Assembly (NCBI RefSeq): GCF_963678975.1
Contig: NC_089272.1
Coordinates: forward strand, 6,735,858 to 6,799,857
Length of the DNA stretch: 64,000 nt
Direction of reading: 5' to 3'
Source of the DNA: Dysidea avara
Lineage: Eukaryota; Porifera; Demospongiae; Dictyoceratida; Dysideidae
In this document: piece after piece, positions 1 through 11,153 of the stretch
Layout: each line of letters starts with the position of its first letter
How positions within the stretch are numbered: the stretch's first letter is position 1
Program-made: the position numbers and the translations under genes
Notes under the pieces: generated by a model
Told to the model about the DNA's origin: nothing
The model's input: only the letters and a program-made list of their open reading frames with translations
Database searches by the model: none

Positions 1-1904
1 ATACACTACACTGATAGCAAAAGAAAAGGAGTTGGCGAAAGAGAAAGAGAGCGATAAAACCAGCAGTGTTGGTAGTACGCAGCCAACATTATTTGAGTCA
101 TTGTTTAAAATGCAGCCGTCTTCTTTTGATCATCCTCAAGCTAAAGCAATAACTAAACAACTAGGTGAGATAATTGCTCTAGACAGTGTGCCTTTTTTCG
201 CATTGTACATCACACTTGTTTTACAAGATTGATGAAAGTTTTGGAGCCTTGATACCAGCTCCCTTCAGACAAATGCATGTCTGTGAAACACTTATTCCTC
301 AAAAGTACCACCAAGTTAGCTCAAAAATGAAAGATACCCTTGTGTCCATGTCCAACATTAGTGTCACAACTGATATTTGGAGTTCTGTGGTCCAAGATTC
401 TTACATTAGCCTAATGTGCCACTATGTTACAAAAGATTGTACTCAGATGCAAGTATGCTTTCAGATGCAAGTATGCTTACATGTGGCACCTTTTAATGAT
501 CACCACACTGGAGAGCATATTGCTAATATGATGAACACATGTTTAGAATCATGGGATTTGAGTAGTGAAATTCATGTTATTGTGAGGGATAATGGAAGCA
601 ATTTTGTGGCTGGATTAAGAGATGCCGACTTATTTAGTATTCCATGTCTGGCACATACCTTGTAGTTGGTAGTTAAAGATGGCTGTCAGGTTCAACCAGC
701 TGTAGTGGAGCTAACAGCAAAGGCTCACAAACTGGTTGGGCACTACAAACATTCCAATGTAGCCCTTCAGTGCCTCTTGACATTTCAAAAGCAGTTAGGT
801 TTGTCTCCGAAAAGGTTAATACAAGATGAAACCACGAGGTGAAACACAGCATTTTACATGCTGGAAAGGCTAATAGAACTAAAAGTAGTGATCACAGCAG
901 CAGGAGTAGAGCTTGAAGTTCCTATTGAAGTAAACAACTCAATTGGACTCTAGCTGAGAAAACAGTCAAAATTCTCCAAATTTATGAAGAAGCCACTCGG
1001 GACGCAAGTGGCAACTATGCAACAGCAGGTGTCATTATTCTAGGGTCAACAGCATAATGAGGTCACTTGAAGTCTCTGATAGTGACCATGGTGTGATGAA
1101 AATGAAGAGGGAAATGCTGAGATCGTTGAAGGAACGCTACAAGCACATGGAGTCAAATAAATATTATGCTATTGCTACTCTACTTGATCCTAGATTTAAA
1201 CAGGAAGTATTTTCGTTGTCATCTTCAGCAGCTCTTGCAAAACAAATGCTTATGGTTGCACATGAAGCACTTGAAGAAGAAGAGCTTCCCCCAAATGCCG
1301 AAGAGTGGACAGTACTCACAGTAGTACTACCAATAAGAAGAAATCATCTCTGTTGTGGAAGTTTTGAGATGAATTGATGGATGATAATTCAGAGACTGAA
1401 AGTTACCCAGAATCTACACAATCGGTGGTTGATGCTTACCTGAAACAGCCAACCGAATCAATAAAGTCTAACCCCCTATTATATTGGAAGAGAAATCAAG
1501 GCAACTTACCTCACTTAACTAAACTGGCTTTACACTACTTGTGTGCTCCATCTGCTAGTGTTGCTTCTGAAAGACTTTTTAGCACAGCAGGTAACATATG
1601 TACTGAACTCCGTAACCATCTTACACCAACCAAAGTTGAGTAATTTAATTTTTCTAAATAAAACTTTACAAGCTTTAGACTATGATTATTAAGAAAGTAT
1701 GTTTAACATGATACTATAATGTACTGTATGAAGTGTATATGTGTAGCTGCATAGTTATTAGCTACTTTGTTTGCATCATTAATAAAACGTTTTCATGTAT
1801 TTCCTTAATGGTCACTAATCAGTATCGGTATCTGTATCGGTGAATAACACTGCTAGGTATCAGTATCGGATCGGTAGGTATTTTCCTGTATTGGTGGAAC
1901 CCTA
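1..1904 (+). mobile_element. Decayed hAT transposon, left end outside window
   Basis: The block holds a broken hAT transposase followed by about 260 bases of non-coding 3' sequence rich in TATCGGTATC-like words. It ends in GGTGGAACCCTA at about 1904; read from the other strand this is TAGGGTTCCACC, the style of a hAT terminal inverted repeat. The left terminus and target duplication are not in the window, so the full length cannot be given. The right boundary is inferred from the terminal motif only. Confidence 0.75.
32..1643 (+). pseudogene. hAT-family transposase pseudogene (ZBED-like)
   Basis: Pieces of a hAT transposase appear in order but in changing frames. An N-terminal piece (32-232) leads into the RNase H-like core (186-665) with the first catalytic region VTTDIWSS and the second, VRDNGSN. 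A middle piece contains LLDPRFK (1057-1377), and a C-terminal dimerisation region contains SASVASERLFSTAGN (1374-1643) with the family glutamate. Breaks seen: a frameshift between about 186 and 232, TAG at 663-665, TGA at 840-842, and further shifts near 945-1050 and 1340-1380. An 18-base unit is duplicated in tandem at 443-478, adding six in-frame residues. hAT transposases cut and paste DNA in the nucleus; this copy cannot encode a working one. The family is clear, the exact exon limits are not. Confidence 0.88.
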
Positions 1905-3360
1905 ATTGTAGCTATACTGTCACGATAGAGATTCCACTGTACAAAATACATGTTATCTGGCATGCATGGTATGCGCTAATTACACCTTTTATAATTACGC
2001 TTTACAACACAAATACATGTATGGTTAAACTCACCAATCGTGTCAATCTCTTCATCACAAAAAACCTTTGGGAAATGAGATAACAGCCACTAAGATCACA
2101 GCTTATTCGGGTATGCTTATTTGTTAGTAATATAAATTTTAAAGGTGTTTATTTACAATAGGACATAATTACGTGCCCCTCTATTGTTTCTGGACATACT
2201 CACCATTTATCTACCATTCTTATTTAATTTCACAAGAGCTCATACTGATATGGGCAGGGGCGTGGCTTCTCTGCTTGAATTAGTCAATGCTTGAAGTAGA
2301 TTGAGACACTCTGATACAGCAGTCAATCAGTCACTCTAGCTAGCAATTTAACTACACAATGCAATGCTATGCAGAAGTTGTGTAACTTTGATTGCTGTAC
2401 AGGGCCGCCCCCCAATCTGGCCAAATTGGGTTGGGTGGGCCATTCATAGTTGGTGGTAGGTAGTATGTGAAGTACACTCAGCATGCATAGCATGCTCCTG
2501 CTAGGGGGATCTGGGGCATGCTCCCTCAGGAAACGTTTTAAAATTATCACCTAGGAAATGCCATCTAGAAGCATATTTAGCCTAATTTCAGTTGGACATA
2601 TAGTTATCCAATATTACAATCAATAACTAAACTGAATTCGTTCATTAACAGCTGCATGTATAAGCATTCAATCTAAGCTTATTGGCCAGATGTTAGATGA
2701 ATAATGACCACAATACTGTTGCTGTATCAGTGGTGTGGCCTAAATTGCACCACATAGACAATAAGGCACCCACAAATATTTTGATGCATGCTCCTGCCAA
2801 GACTTTTCCGCAGTACTCCATGTTTGAGAGATTGGTAGGACTTGTAGCACAGTATCTAAGTCCTCCAACCTATTTATGCAATACAGACTAGTGCTTAGTA
2901 TAGTTTACAAGATGTTTTGGTGAGGTCGAGTGTAAAAATGCAGCAGACTTGCACGCATAATTGTATGGCTTCTTGTATTGTTAGTCTACAACATACTAGT
3001 CCAAACTGTGGTTGGGAGAATGTTGGGTGGGCCATGGCCTACTCCACCACCCCCCCCCCAGAGCCAGCCTTGCTGTATTTATAATAGAACTGATTTGTGA
3101 CTGCTCTATTAGTGTATCTTAGCATTTTAATGCCAGGCAACTGTGCGAGTTGAAAGGTAAAGTGTTACTAAGGGTTTACTAGTTAAAATCGATGTTAGTT
3201 GACTGCAGTTGCATGCCACTAAAATTACAGTTGTATTTTAATATTCTGTCACTACAATCTGGGGTTTCTGTCAAAACCATGGAAACCCACCTACTGTTTC
3301 CAACAGAAAGAGTGTGCTTATTCTAACATAAAGGTTTGAAATCCCATCCAAAACAGCTTA
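1905..3360. other. Unassigned AT-rich DNA with repeat fragments
   Basis: No coding region is supported here. Near 2495-2560 there is a fragment reading GGGGGATCTGGGGCATGCTC followed by GAAACGTTTTAAAAT. It resembles the start of the 250-bp insertion at 24452 and is probably the same repeat family. A C-rich run occurs near 3047-3059. A stray copy of the dispersed CTCTATTAG motif lies near 3100. Confidence 0.4.
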
Positions 3361-4450
3361 TATTATTATTATTATTATTACTAGGACCGCGTCACATACA
3401 ACCAAGTACATACACCAATGTGACAGCCCCCCTGGTGAGGCTATTAGGTGGTGAAGGCATGATCCCAAAATCAAGTCAATATGTCACAGTAGTGACAGAT
3501 ACAACACAATAGTGGCATCGTAACTAAAGGCCACCAGTAGCTAAGTGCCAGTACATAATTGTTGTGGTAATGGCACAGTGATGTGTACACAGTATATGTA
3601 ATTATGTATACAAAACGTACAGGAGAGAACTATGCATTATTGCAGTATTGTATGCAGCAATACATTATAGGCAATATCAACAGATAAAAATTATTAGCCA
3701 ATATACAGTAAAGTATCACATCAACTAGAACTAAATAAGGTTCATCAGTGGTGAAGCAATGGCACAGTGACGGGTGACACACTATAATTATGTATACACA
3801 ACTTGCAGGAGATAGCTACACAATACTGTAGGAGTATGCAAGCCAGATGAACCAGATAAAGAAAGACAGCCAAGCCAGCCAGAACCTAGTAGCAAATCCA
3901 GGTGAAGGCAAAAAAGATTAAGCATGTATTGAATTTCCTGACACCAACACGAAGGAAGTTCGCCATGCCATCTGCACAGGACAAGATTGTTTACATGTAT
4001 TTCATAATGTAAAGAGAGTGGCATGTGTTTTAATGTTTTCTTGTATTGTTAATTAACTTTTTATGTGACTGGCAGCTGGCATGGAAACTTGAGACGTTAC
4101 AAACATAAAAACTTACTTGTAATCTTCTTGTTTACGTGTAAAGTGGCCTTTCCCTCTCCTGAAGTCACTTCATGGACATTCGCTAACCTTCTCCTTCGCG
4201 CAATCTGTAATTAAACAAGGGTGTGGTGCTGGGCGTTATATAGAATTATACGTTACTGACGTATGGTCAAGTCATCAGCACGAACGGGCGCAACGATTAT
4301 ACGTTTGTGCCTTCTTTCACAGGCGAATCGATCCCCGGTTAGTTTATGTCTCTAGGCCTCGTAGTTTTCTCAAACATTAATTATTTATTTATGATGTAAT
4401 TTTAACCGCGTTTCGTATTATTCTTAGTACTTGGTTGTATAATTATTAAG
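3361..4450 (-). mobile_element. 5'-truncated LINE copy, 3' UTR only
   Basis: On the minus strand this block runs from about 4450 down to a (TAA)n tail at 3361-3380. It matches the 3' untranslated region of the better LINE copy at 8138-9592 over most of its length: the segments 4105-4448 and 8925-9258 are easily aligned by eye, as are the terminal words GGACCGCGTCACATACAACC next to the tails. No reverse-transcriptase sequence remains, which fits the usual 5' truncation of LINE insertions. Inside it, 3540-3660 and 3725-3850 look like an internal duplication. The mechanism is inferred from the tail and the shared 3' end. Confidence 0.6.
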
Positions 4451-4532
4451 ACTCATGGTAGTGAGTCGCGAGGCCAAGAAGAACAAAGCGTGCGCCCACA
4501 AAAATAATAAACACGCGACCACTACTGTGAGT
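4451..4532. repeat. Short inverted repeat (stem-loop)
   Basis: ACTCATGGTAGTGAGTCGCG at 4451-4470 is nearly complementary to 4514-4532, leaving a loop of about 43 bases. It sits exactly where similarity between the two LINE 3' regions stops. It may be a very short MITE or a target-site structure; no function is assigned. Confidence 0.45.
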
Positions 4533-7516
4533 CATTTACATGAGGGATCGATTACGCAATCTTTTAAAATCCGCATGGCGAAATCTCAGCCTTACTAAAA
4601 GATTCCGCCTCGAAACCAGGGGCATGTAACCTTTGTATAATGAGTAACTACCACAGGAAAAGTCAGGCGAATTGTTGGAGTAGTGTGTTCCATCTCCCAC
4701 CCATTTACAATGCATTAATTAAATTATTTATTCAAATGTGCATCGTTCTTTTTTTCATTTTCTTCGTCATCGCATCCCATTGGAGCGATTTTCTTTCAAC
4801 CATGAAGTCGTATTGTAAAAAGGCTGCGGCTATCAGGGGCTTTTTACACAATGTATCTGTACATTTAATTTCGCTAAAAGTTGTTCGTTAGTTTATGAGA
4901 TTGCTTTTGTGCTCTTTGAAGATTCAAACTTGCCGCCATGACGTCGAGGTGTGAGGCGCCCATCTCAATTCCCAAACCCAACCAGTGTGGAAGTGGGCAA
5001 GGTCATTAGCCATAGCGAGCTGGCTGATTTGATAGACATTGTGCTGTCAACTCTTGGTTTAATTGTGAGTCCAGTCACTGATTTGTTTTAAATTCGCCAC
5101 AGTATGCCTCCACCGACTCGTTATAGCATGACTCCGGCCCATGCAGGGCCGTACATAGCTATAGCCAGCTGTTTCATACCCGCTGTAGTGATACAGTTGA
5201 AGTAACTTACTGCTACATTGCCCGTGCACGTCTTTAATCCTGCCCCAGCCCTTCAGTGCCTCTGAAACTTCAGTGTTCACTTAAAAAGCCAGCATCACTG
5301 AGCGCATCACCTTTCAGCACTTAACTCACAGTTATAGAAACTCTTTAATGATAGCATGATATATTGTAATAGTAAACATTTGCATTATGATGATCCCATA
5401 AAATTAAAAAAATTACTACAATAGCACAAGAAGCCAGATACACTAGTGTTTGGCTATGAAGTACCACCAAGAGTTCATAATATAGCAGTAGGGTCTTGGT
5501 ACCACTTATTAATTTTTCTTCACCATTTGCGTAATTTGTCCATTGACCATAAACTCACCCGCCAACAGTCACAACATCAGTATCCACCCTGCATATACAG
5601 AAAGGGATACAGTATGGTAAGGCACAGCTAACTATAAAACTTAATTCCACTATTATGATTATTGTTAAAGTGAGCATCCCACATAGCCATTCCCAAGATG
5701 TATTCAGCATACTGCAGCAGTTGATGACCAATTTTGGATTCTCACCTACATTGTTGACATAACAATTTTTGTTGCTAGGAGACATATAAACTAGGAGGGA
5801 CTAATGGTTATAGCATAATGGTAAACAAGTTACACAACAGCAAAGGAAATTTTAATAAACTAGCAGTGATTGAATAGTTGATAGATAAAAGTAGAAGACA
5901 ATTTGTAGTTTTTCAGCCCTGATTGTTTGAAGCACATTAGCTGCTATAAGCATGAAAAAAGCAAGACAGACTAAATTTTAACACAAGGTTTATGATGCAA
6001 ACTCATTGTGCACCTACCAATGTGTTACCCCACCACCCCCCTTGGATGTAAAGCCTGTAAGTGGGGCTTTACAAGGCGAAACTGCTGCTTCACTATGGGA
6101 CATTTGACAATCATTCATTAAGCACCCAAGTAGTTTTTCTATGCTATATCAAATCCCCCATGTTGCAACTGGAGCCAATGGTGGAGATTTGACACAATAG
6201 GTTTGTCCTACCATGGGGCATTTAACATTCAGTTGTGCCCACTATAGCCCTATATATTCCCGAAAGGGTGGGAGGTGGGGGTTAGTAGGGCAATACATTG
6301 ATATGTGCATTATATATAATATGGTGCATCTACTGGGGTAAGTAGATTAAGCCTGTACCTTGTGGGCCTAAGCATGTTCCTCTCCTGTTTTGAAAAATAA
6401 CCTTTTTATCGCCTGCCCCTAACTGGAGTTTACCTGACACCTTCAACATCACAAAAAGCTATCTAAAATGGTTAATTTAGCTTTGACCATTGGTAAACTA
6501 CAACACGCAACAATTATATCAGAGTATACATAACTCTATATATCTGCCCAGTTACTATATAGTAGGTTCCATGGTTGTCTCAGATCTGCACATATTATCA
6601 TCACATCAATCGATTGATGCATAGTAATTATGGTATACTGTATGTATGCATTGAGCTGAGCCCTCAAAGATATTATCTTATTAGTTTTGTAGTGTTGACT
6701 TACTTGCTAATCATTCAAATGCCTGACACATTATTTATAGCCAAAGATTTCATCATACATTAGAGGAAGCCATAAAAGTATATAGCCTTTCCTGAACTGT
6801 TGATGGAAGCATTTGTCTGCTCTTAACAACTTTGTTGTCATCACCAACCATCTGGTTGGTTGAAATGTTGAGAAAAAATCTTTCATTTTTAGCTGTTTTC
6901 TCACTAGGGTTCAGCTCAACTTGTTCGCGGTCTGACCCACACAGCTGCTAGAACAAGCCAGCTCGAGAGCCAGCTGCAAGGATCTGGCCTACAAAAGCAT
7001 ATTTATATATATATATAATCCCAGGAAGCTACTATGGCATGGGGGATTTCTGTCTAAAATTACGACTGTAGTTATATATAGAATAGTGTGATGCATTCAG
7101 CGCCTTCATGTCCATTCCGAGGCCGGCATACATTCAGCAACAACTCGCAGCCAATTCGCCTCCACTTGTTACTCACACAGACTAGTTATATCACCAATCC
7201 ACCGCTTCAGGAAGAACCATTAAGATGTTAGCCTCGACTTTGTCACTATCCCCGGTTCTTATTTTCACATGAAACATCACGCAAAATATCACGTGAGTCC
7301 TTGAGGGAAATATGAACGGTTTGAACGAGTTTTCTCTTAGCAAGTCACTTTTAGTAGCATTTCTAAACACTGAAATTGAAGCTTTTGCTTCTGATTTAGC
7401 TAGCTAATCTGATACTGAAGCTGTTATTATGCATGCATGTATGCAGTGTCTCCTATGTAATATAATAGCCAATCTTCAGTAACTGTATGTTCTCCATTCA
7501 ACAAAAGGTAGTGATA
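4533..7516. other. Unassigned DNA, no gene seen
   Basis: Short open frames occur but none carries a recognisable domain, a convincing start or splice context. Base composition is AT-rich with scattered TATA microsatellites (for example near 7000-7018). I see no transposon termini and nothing firmly annotatable. Confidence 0.4.
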
Positions 7517-8137
7517 TCCTGTGCCAATAACAGCCCAGCTGTAAAAAAAGGAGAGGCCAAGAATGCACAAGTACATGTACATGGAGTAACTACAACCAAA
7601 AGACATGATATCAAATCTGGCCAAGAAAGCATTTACAGTATAGGCACTTTTATGCATTCATTTTCTATATGCTTCACATTATCACATCCAGCTAGCTATA
7701 CATGTGTGCTTGCAATATAAACAATACTACTGAGATGATAAAAGATAATTACACTGTATTGTTACCAAAATTAATTTAACTAAAAATTTATAATTGGTTT
7801 CTACTTGGCCATCTTTTTTATTTAATATACAGTGCAAAAAGATGGCCAAGTAGAAACCAATTATAAATTTTTAGTTAAATTAATTTTGGTAACAATACAG
7901 TGTAATTATCTTTTATCATCTCAGTAGTATTGTTTATATTGCAAGCACACATGTATAGCTAGCTGGATGTGATAATGTGAAGCATATAGAAAATGAATGC
8001 ATAAAAGTGCCTATACTGTAAATGCTTTCTTGGCCAGATTTTGATATCATGTCTTTTGGTTGTAGTTACTCCATGAACATGTACTTGTGCATTCTTGGCC
8101 TCGCCTTTTTTACAGCTGGGCTGTTTTGGGCACAGGA
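7517..8137. mobile_element. Foldback (snap-back) palindromic element 1
   Basis: Two arms of about 302 bases (7517-7818 and 7836-8137) are reverse complements with only a few mismatches and are separated by 17 bases. The outer ends read TCCTGTGCC...CAGCCCAGCTGT and its complement. A single strand would fold into a very long hairpin. The motif AACAGCC-AGCTGT followed by a run of A recurs at the ends of the palindromes at 15029 and 59099, which suggests one family. No coding capacity is seen. The inner part of the right arm abuts the LINE tail at 8138. Confidence 0.85.
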
Positions 8138-9592
8138 TTATTATTATTATTAATAGGACCGCGTCACATACAACCAAGTACATACACCAACGTTGCAACC
8201 TACCCATTGGGCAAGTATAAACAGTGCCATAGGCAGCACTCAGAGCAATGTGCGTGTACTGGTAGAAATGATACATATGCATACGTACACAGGCAAGGGA
8301 GTTTAACTGACATCAGAAAACCACAATACTAAAACACAACCTACACAAAAACCAAGTTAAGTTAGATATATTGAAAGTAACTATATATTGTAGGTGTGAC
8401 GTGTCTCTGAAGATGACTCAGCAGTGAAGTGAGGCTATGCAGAATAAGGGATATGATGAAGGCAAAATTAGCAATTGATCCCAATCAAGCCAATATGGCA
8501 CAACAGACTCTGTTGTAACTAGAGGCCACTGGTGATGTACCTGTATATCAGCGGTGTGGCATTGCCACAGTGATTACAGTCTATAATATCATGCATATAG
8601 TCATGCACAACATACAGGAGATAGTTACACATTGTTGTGTATGCAGCACTGTATCAGATTCTTGTTTAGCTATTATACAGACTCACCAGTAGAGTAGTAG
8701 TTAGCTAAGCCGAGTGGAAAATAATTCCAGCCGCTAGCAAGCCAGATGAAGGATGAAGATGTATAATACAACTACCGGTACAAATATTACATTACTCATT
8801 ACCTTGTTGTTCCAGCTGGTTGTTTATGAGCGTATCAGCTGGTATCCCAACTGGTCATCAGCTGGTTGTTCACTGCATGACGCCTGGAGCGCATATCCTG
8901 CACACAAAATACACATTTACAAACATTTAAACATACTTGTAATGTTGTTTACCAGTAAAGTGGCGCCTGGCCTCTCCACCGATGTTTACTAATCTTCTCC
9001 TTCGAGCAATCTGTAATATTAAACAAGGGTGTGGTGCCAGGCGTTATATAGAATTACACATATGGTAAAGTCATCAGCACGAACAGGCGTACTTATTATA
9101 CGGTTGTGCCTTCATTCACAGGCGAATCTATCCCCGCTTAGTTCATGTCTCTAGGCCTCGTAGTTTTCTCAAACATTAATTATTATTTATTTCATTCATT
9201 ATTAATGACGTAATTTTAACCGTATTTCGTATTATTCTTAGTACTTGGTTGTATAATTATATATTTGATTAGCAGAGCCCACCTGGGGCATGAAGCTAAT
9301 TTACAAGTACAATTATAATATGAATTATAGTATCTGTTCAGCAAAGTTCTGAAACTATCTAATTGATTGGCATGTACAATATTTGAGGGCAATCGGTTCC
9401 ATTCGGGAATGGTGCGTGGAAAAAAGGAATACTTAAAACAGCCTATGGTAGGCTGGTAATGGAGGAACTTCATGTCATTTCTTAATCTGGTGGTAGTAAT
9501 TGGTGATGGAGTTGGTAGATAATTTGTTGGAACTTGTAAGATATTATTGATTATTTTATAAAGTAAAATTAGATGAGTAAAAAAAGTGTGGG
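8138..9592 (-). mobile_element. LINE (non-LTR retrotransposon) 3' part
   Basis: Read on the minus strand, this holds the last ~125 codons of a LINE reverse-transcriptase ORF, a 3' UTR of about 1.1 kb, and a TAA-repeat tail at 8138-8155. The 5' side is cut where the foldback element at 9579-10112 begins. The 3' UTR is shared with the copy at 3361-4450. The tail directly touches the end of foldback element 1. Confidence 0.7.
9216..9592 (-). pseudogene. C-terminal fragment of LINE reverse transcriptase ORF
   Basis: The minus-strand frame reads through a region with YKIINNILQVPT, then RLRNDMKFLHY, then SFFPRTIPEWNRLPSNIV and LDSFRTLLNRYY before a stop at 9216. The SFFPRTxxxWNxLP signature followed by a short helix with LDSF is the well-known C-terminal end of CR1/L2-type and related LINE ORF2 proteins, downstream of the catalytic domain. 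The catalytic domain itself is absent, lost at the junction with the palindrome near 9592. The frame extends upstream of the first possible ATG at 9473, so this is a truncated remnant, not a gene with its own start. Clade assignment beyond LINE is uncertain. Confidence 0.75.
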
Positions 9593-10112
9593 TCCAAGTA
9601 AAGCTGAGTTAACTGTGAAGATATCATAATGCGGCCATGTATAAGGTATTCAAGTTGTAAATTTTAATCAGATAATACAATATTAAAGTGTTAATGAGAA
9701 CTAGCTATGTGATGCTGCCAGTCTTTAAGTGTGTGAGCATCTTCACTCAAATTTGATTCTCAAGAAAGCAAAGTGTATAGATTCTCTGATAGAAATAAAT
9801 AGTTTGAGTTTGGCCGCCTTTCCCGTATACGGCAATGCTATGAACAAAGGAAAGGCGGCCAAACTCTTATTGCTGTCAGAGAATATATATACTTTGCTTT
9901 TTTGAGAATAAAATTTGAGTGGCATTTATGAAGATACTCACACACTTAAAGACTGGCAGCATCACATAGCTAGTTCTCATTAATACTTTAACAATAATAT
10001 TGTATTATCTGATTTATATTTACAACTTGCATACCTCACACATGGTCGCACTATGATATCATCACTTTTTGTCGCAGTTAACTCTGCTTTACTTGGACGT
10101 GCTCTTTTTTTT
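9579..10112. mobile_element. Foldback palindromic element 2
   Basis: The left arm (about 9579-9830) and right arm (about 9858-10112) are imperfect reverse complements. Conserved blocks include GTCCAAGTAAAGC, AGTTAACTG, CTAGCTATGTGATGCTGCC and GTTTGGCCGCCTTTCC, with several small indels. The ends carry A/T runs near an AGCTG-like word, similar to the other palindromes. It appears to have truncated, or inserted into, the LINE at 9592. Arm divergence looks higher than in element 1, so it is probably older. Confidence 0.75.
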
Positions 10113-10499
10113 CAGCTATAAGCTATTTGGATGGGATAATGTAACACTCAGGTGTGGTTTCAAGCCAAACATAGCACTTGGCTTCACTTATTGCTATATT
10201 TGTTTCTTGACCACGCCCCCATGCTATATTTTCTGAATTGCACTCGCCACGGTGTGCACACTTGTGAAGCTTGTCAGGATTTTTTTAATTTGACATATGC
10301 AGATGAAGACAAGTGTACAAATTTGCTACTGTAGGTAAAGCAATGTATTTGTTTTATTAAAGTATGCAGTGTACGTGGCTGCTCCTTTGATTGATCTATT
10401 ATTAACTTTGTCTGACCTTTCTATTACTAAGGTATAGTAGCTGTCTCATTTGCCACAAAGATATTAGTAGTAATTAGTGGATTTGTGGGTTCTTGGGTA
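10113..10499. other. Unassigned DNA
   Basis: No supported gene. A 60-codon open frame at 10152-10334 shows no recognisable domain. Confidence 0.35.
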
Positions 10500-10618
10500 T
10501 ACCGTATAGTAAAATACATTGGCAGTAAAAAAGTGTGATGAAACTCTCTGTTGAAAAGATTGGCAGAAACAACTTTGGCAATTGAAATAATATTCGCCAA
10601 AGTTTTTATTGTACGGTA
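10500..10618. mobile_element. Short TA-flanked MITE
   Basis: The block begins TACCGTATAGTA and ends TTGTACGGTA, an imperfect terminal inverted repeat with TA at both edges, as expected for Tc1/mariner-type MITEs that duplicate TA. The inner CGCCAAAGTTTTT-like text recurs near 11055-11125, which ends ACTATACGGTA at about 11150, so a second, more damaged copy probably lies there. Confidence 0.5.
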
Positions 10619-11054
10619 CATAAGGATAAACAACAAGGTGTCAACTCATCAGTTAAGTAGTGTAGTAAGTGTATAGGTAGCTAGCATTGTTGTTGTAGCA
10701 GTACTTTTGTAGTTACTACTCATCTACTGAATGACGTGCTAGCAAAAGTGTGCTTTTCTATCTCCTGCAATGCCGAGAGCGACCGTGTTTACTTTTCCAG
10801 TGAACTCCAGTAGCAGAGGTTATCACATATATCAAAGTATTTGGCCACATCCATCGCGAGACAATGAACTAACTGATGTCCAAACTGGAAGCCGGTTCAG
10901 TAGAAATGCTATCCCAAGGAGTGCTTATAACTGTGGGACACATTTCTAGCAAGATCAAGATCTCTAAAGTCAGTTCGATCTTCATTGCGTGATGGTACGA
11001 GTTGACCTTCATCTCAAGTTCTACGTAGTTACTCAATGTGCTCCTGTGATCATC

Positions 11055-11153
11055 TAAAATAATTGACGAAAAAAACTTTGGCGAATTGAATGCTATTTGC
11101 CAAATTCGCCAAAGTTTTTTACCACCAAAGTTTATACTATACGGTAACTGTTC
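11055..11153. mobile_element. Probable second copy of the short TA MITE
   Basis: It contains two inverted CGCCAAAGTTTTT-like words and ends in ACTATACGGTA, the complement of the start of the MITE at 10500. The left end is not resolved. Confidence 0.35.

Noticed and set aside
6940-7000. tRNA-like GC-rich stem region
   Set aside because: It contains an inverted GCCAGCTC word but no cloverleaf or A/B box arrangement could be drawn.
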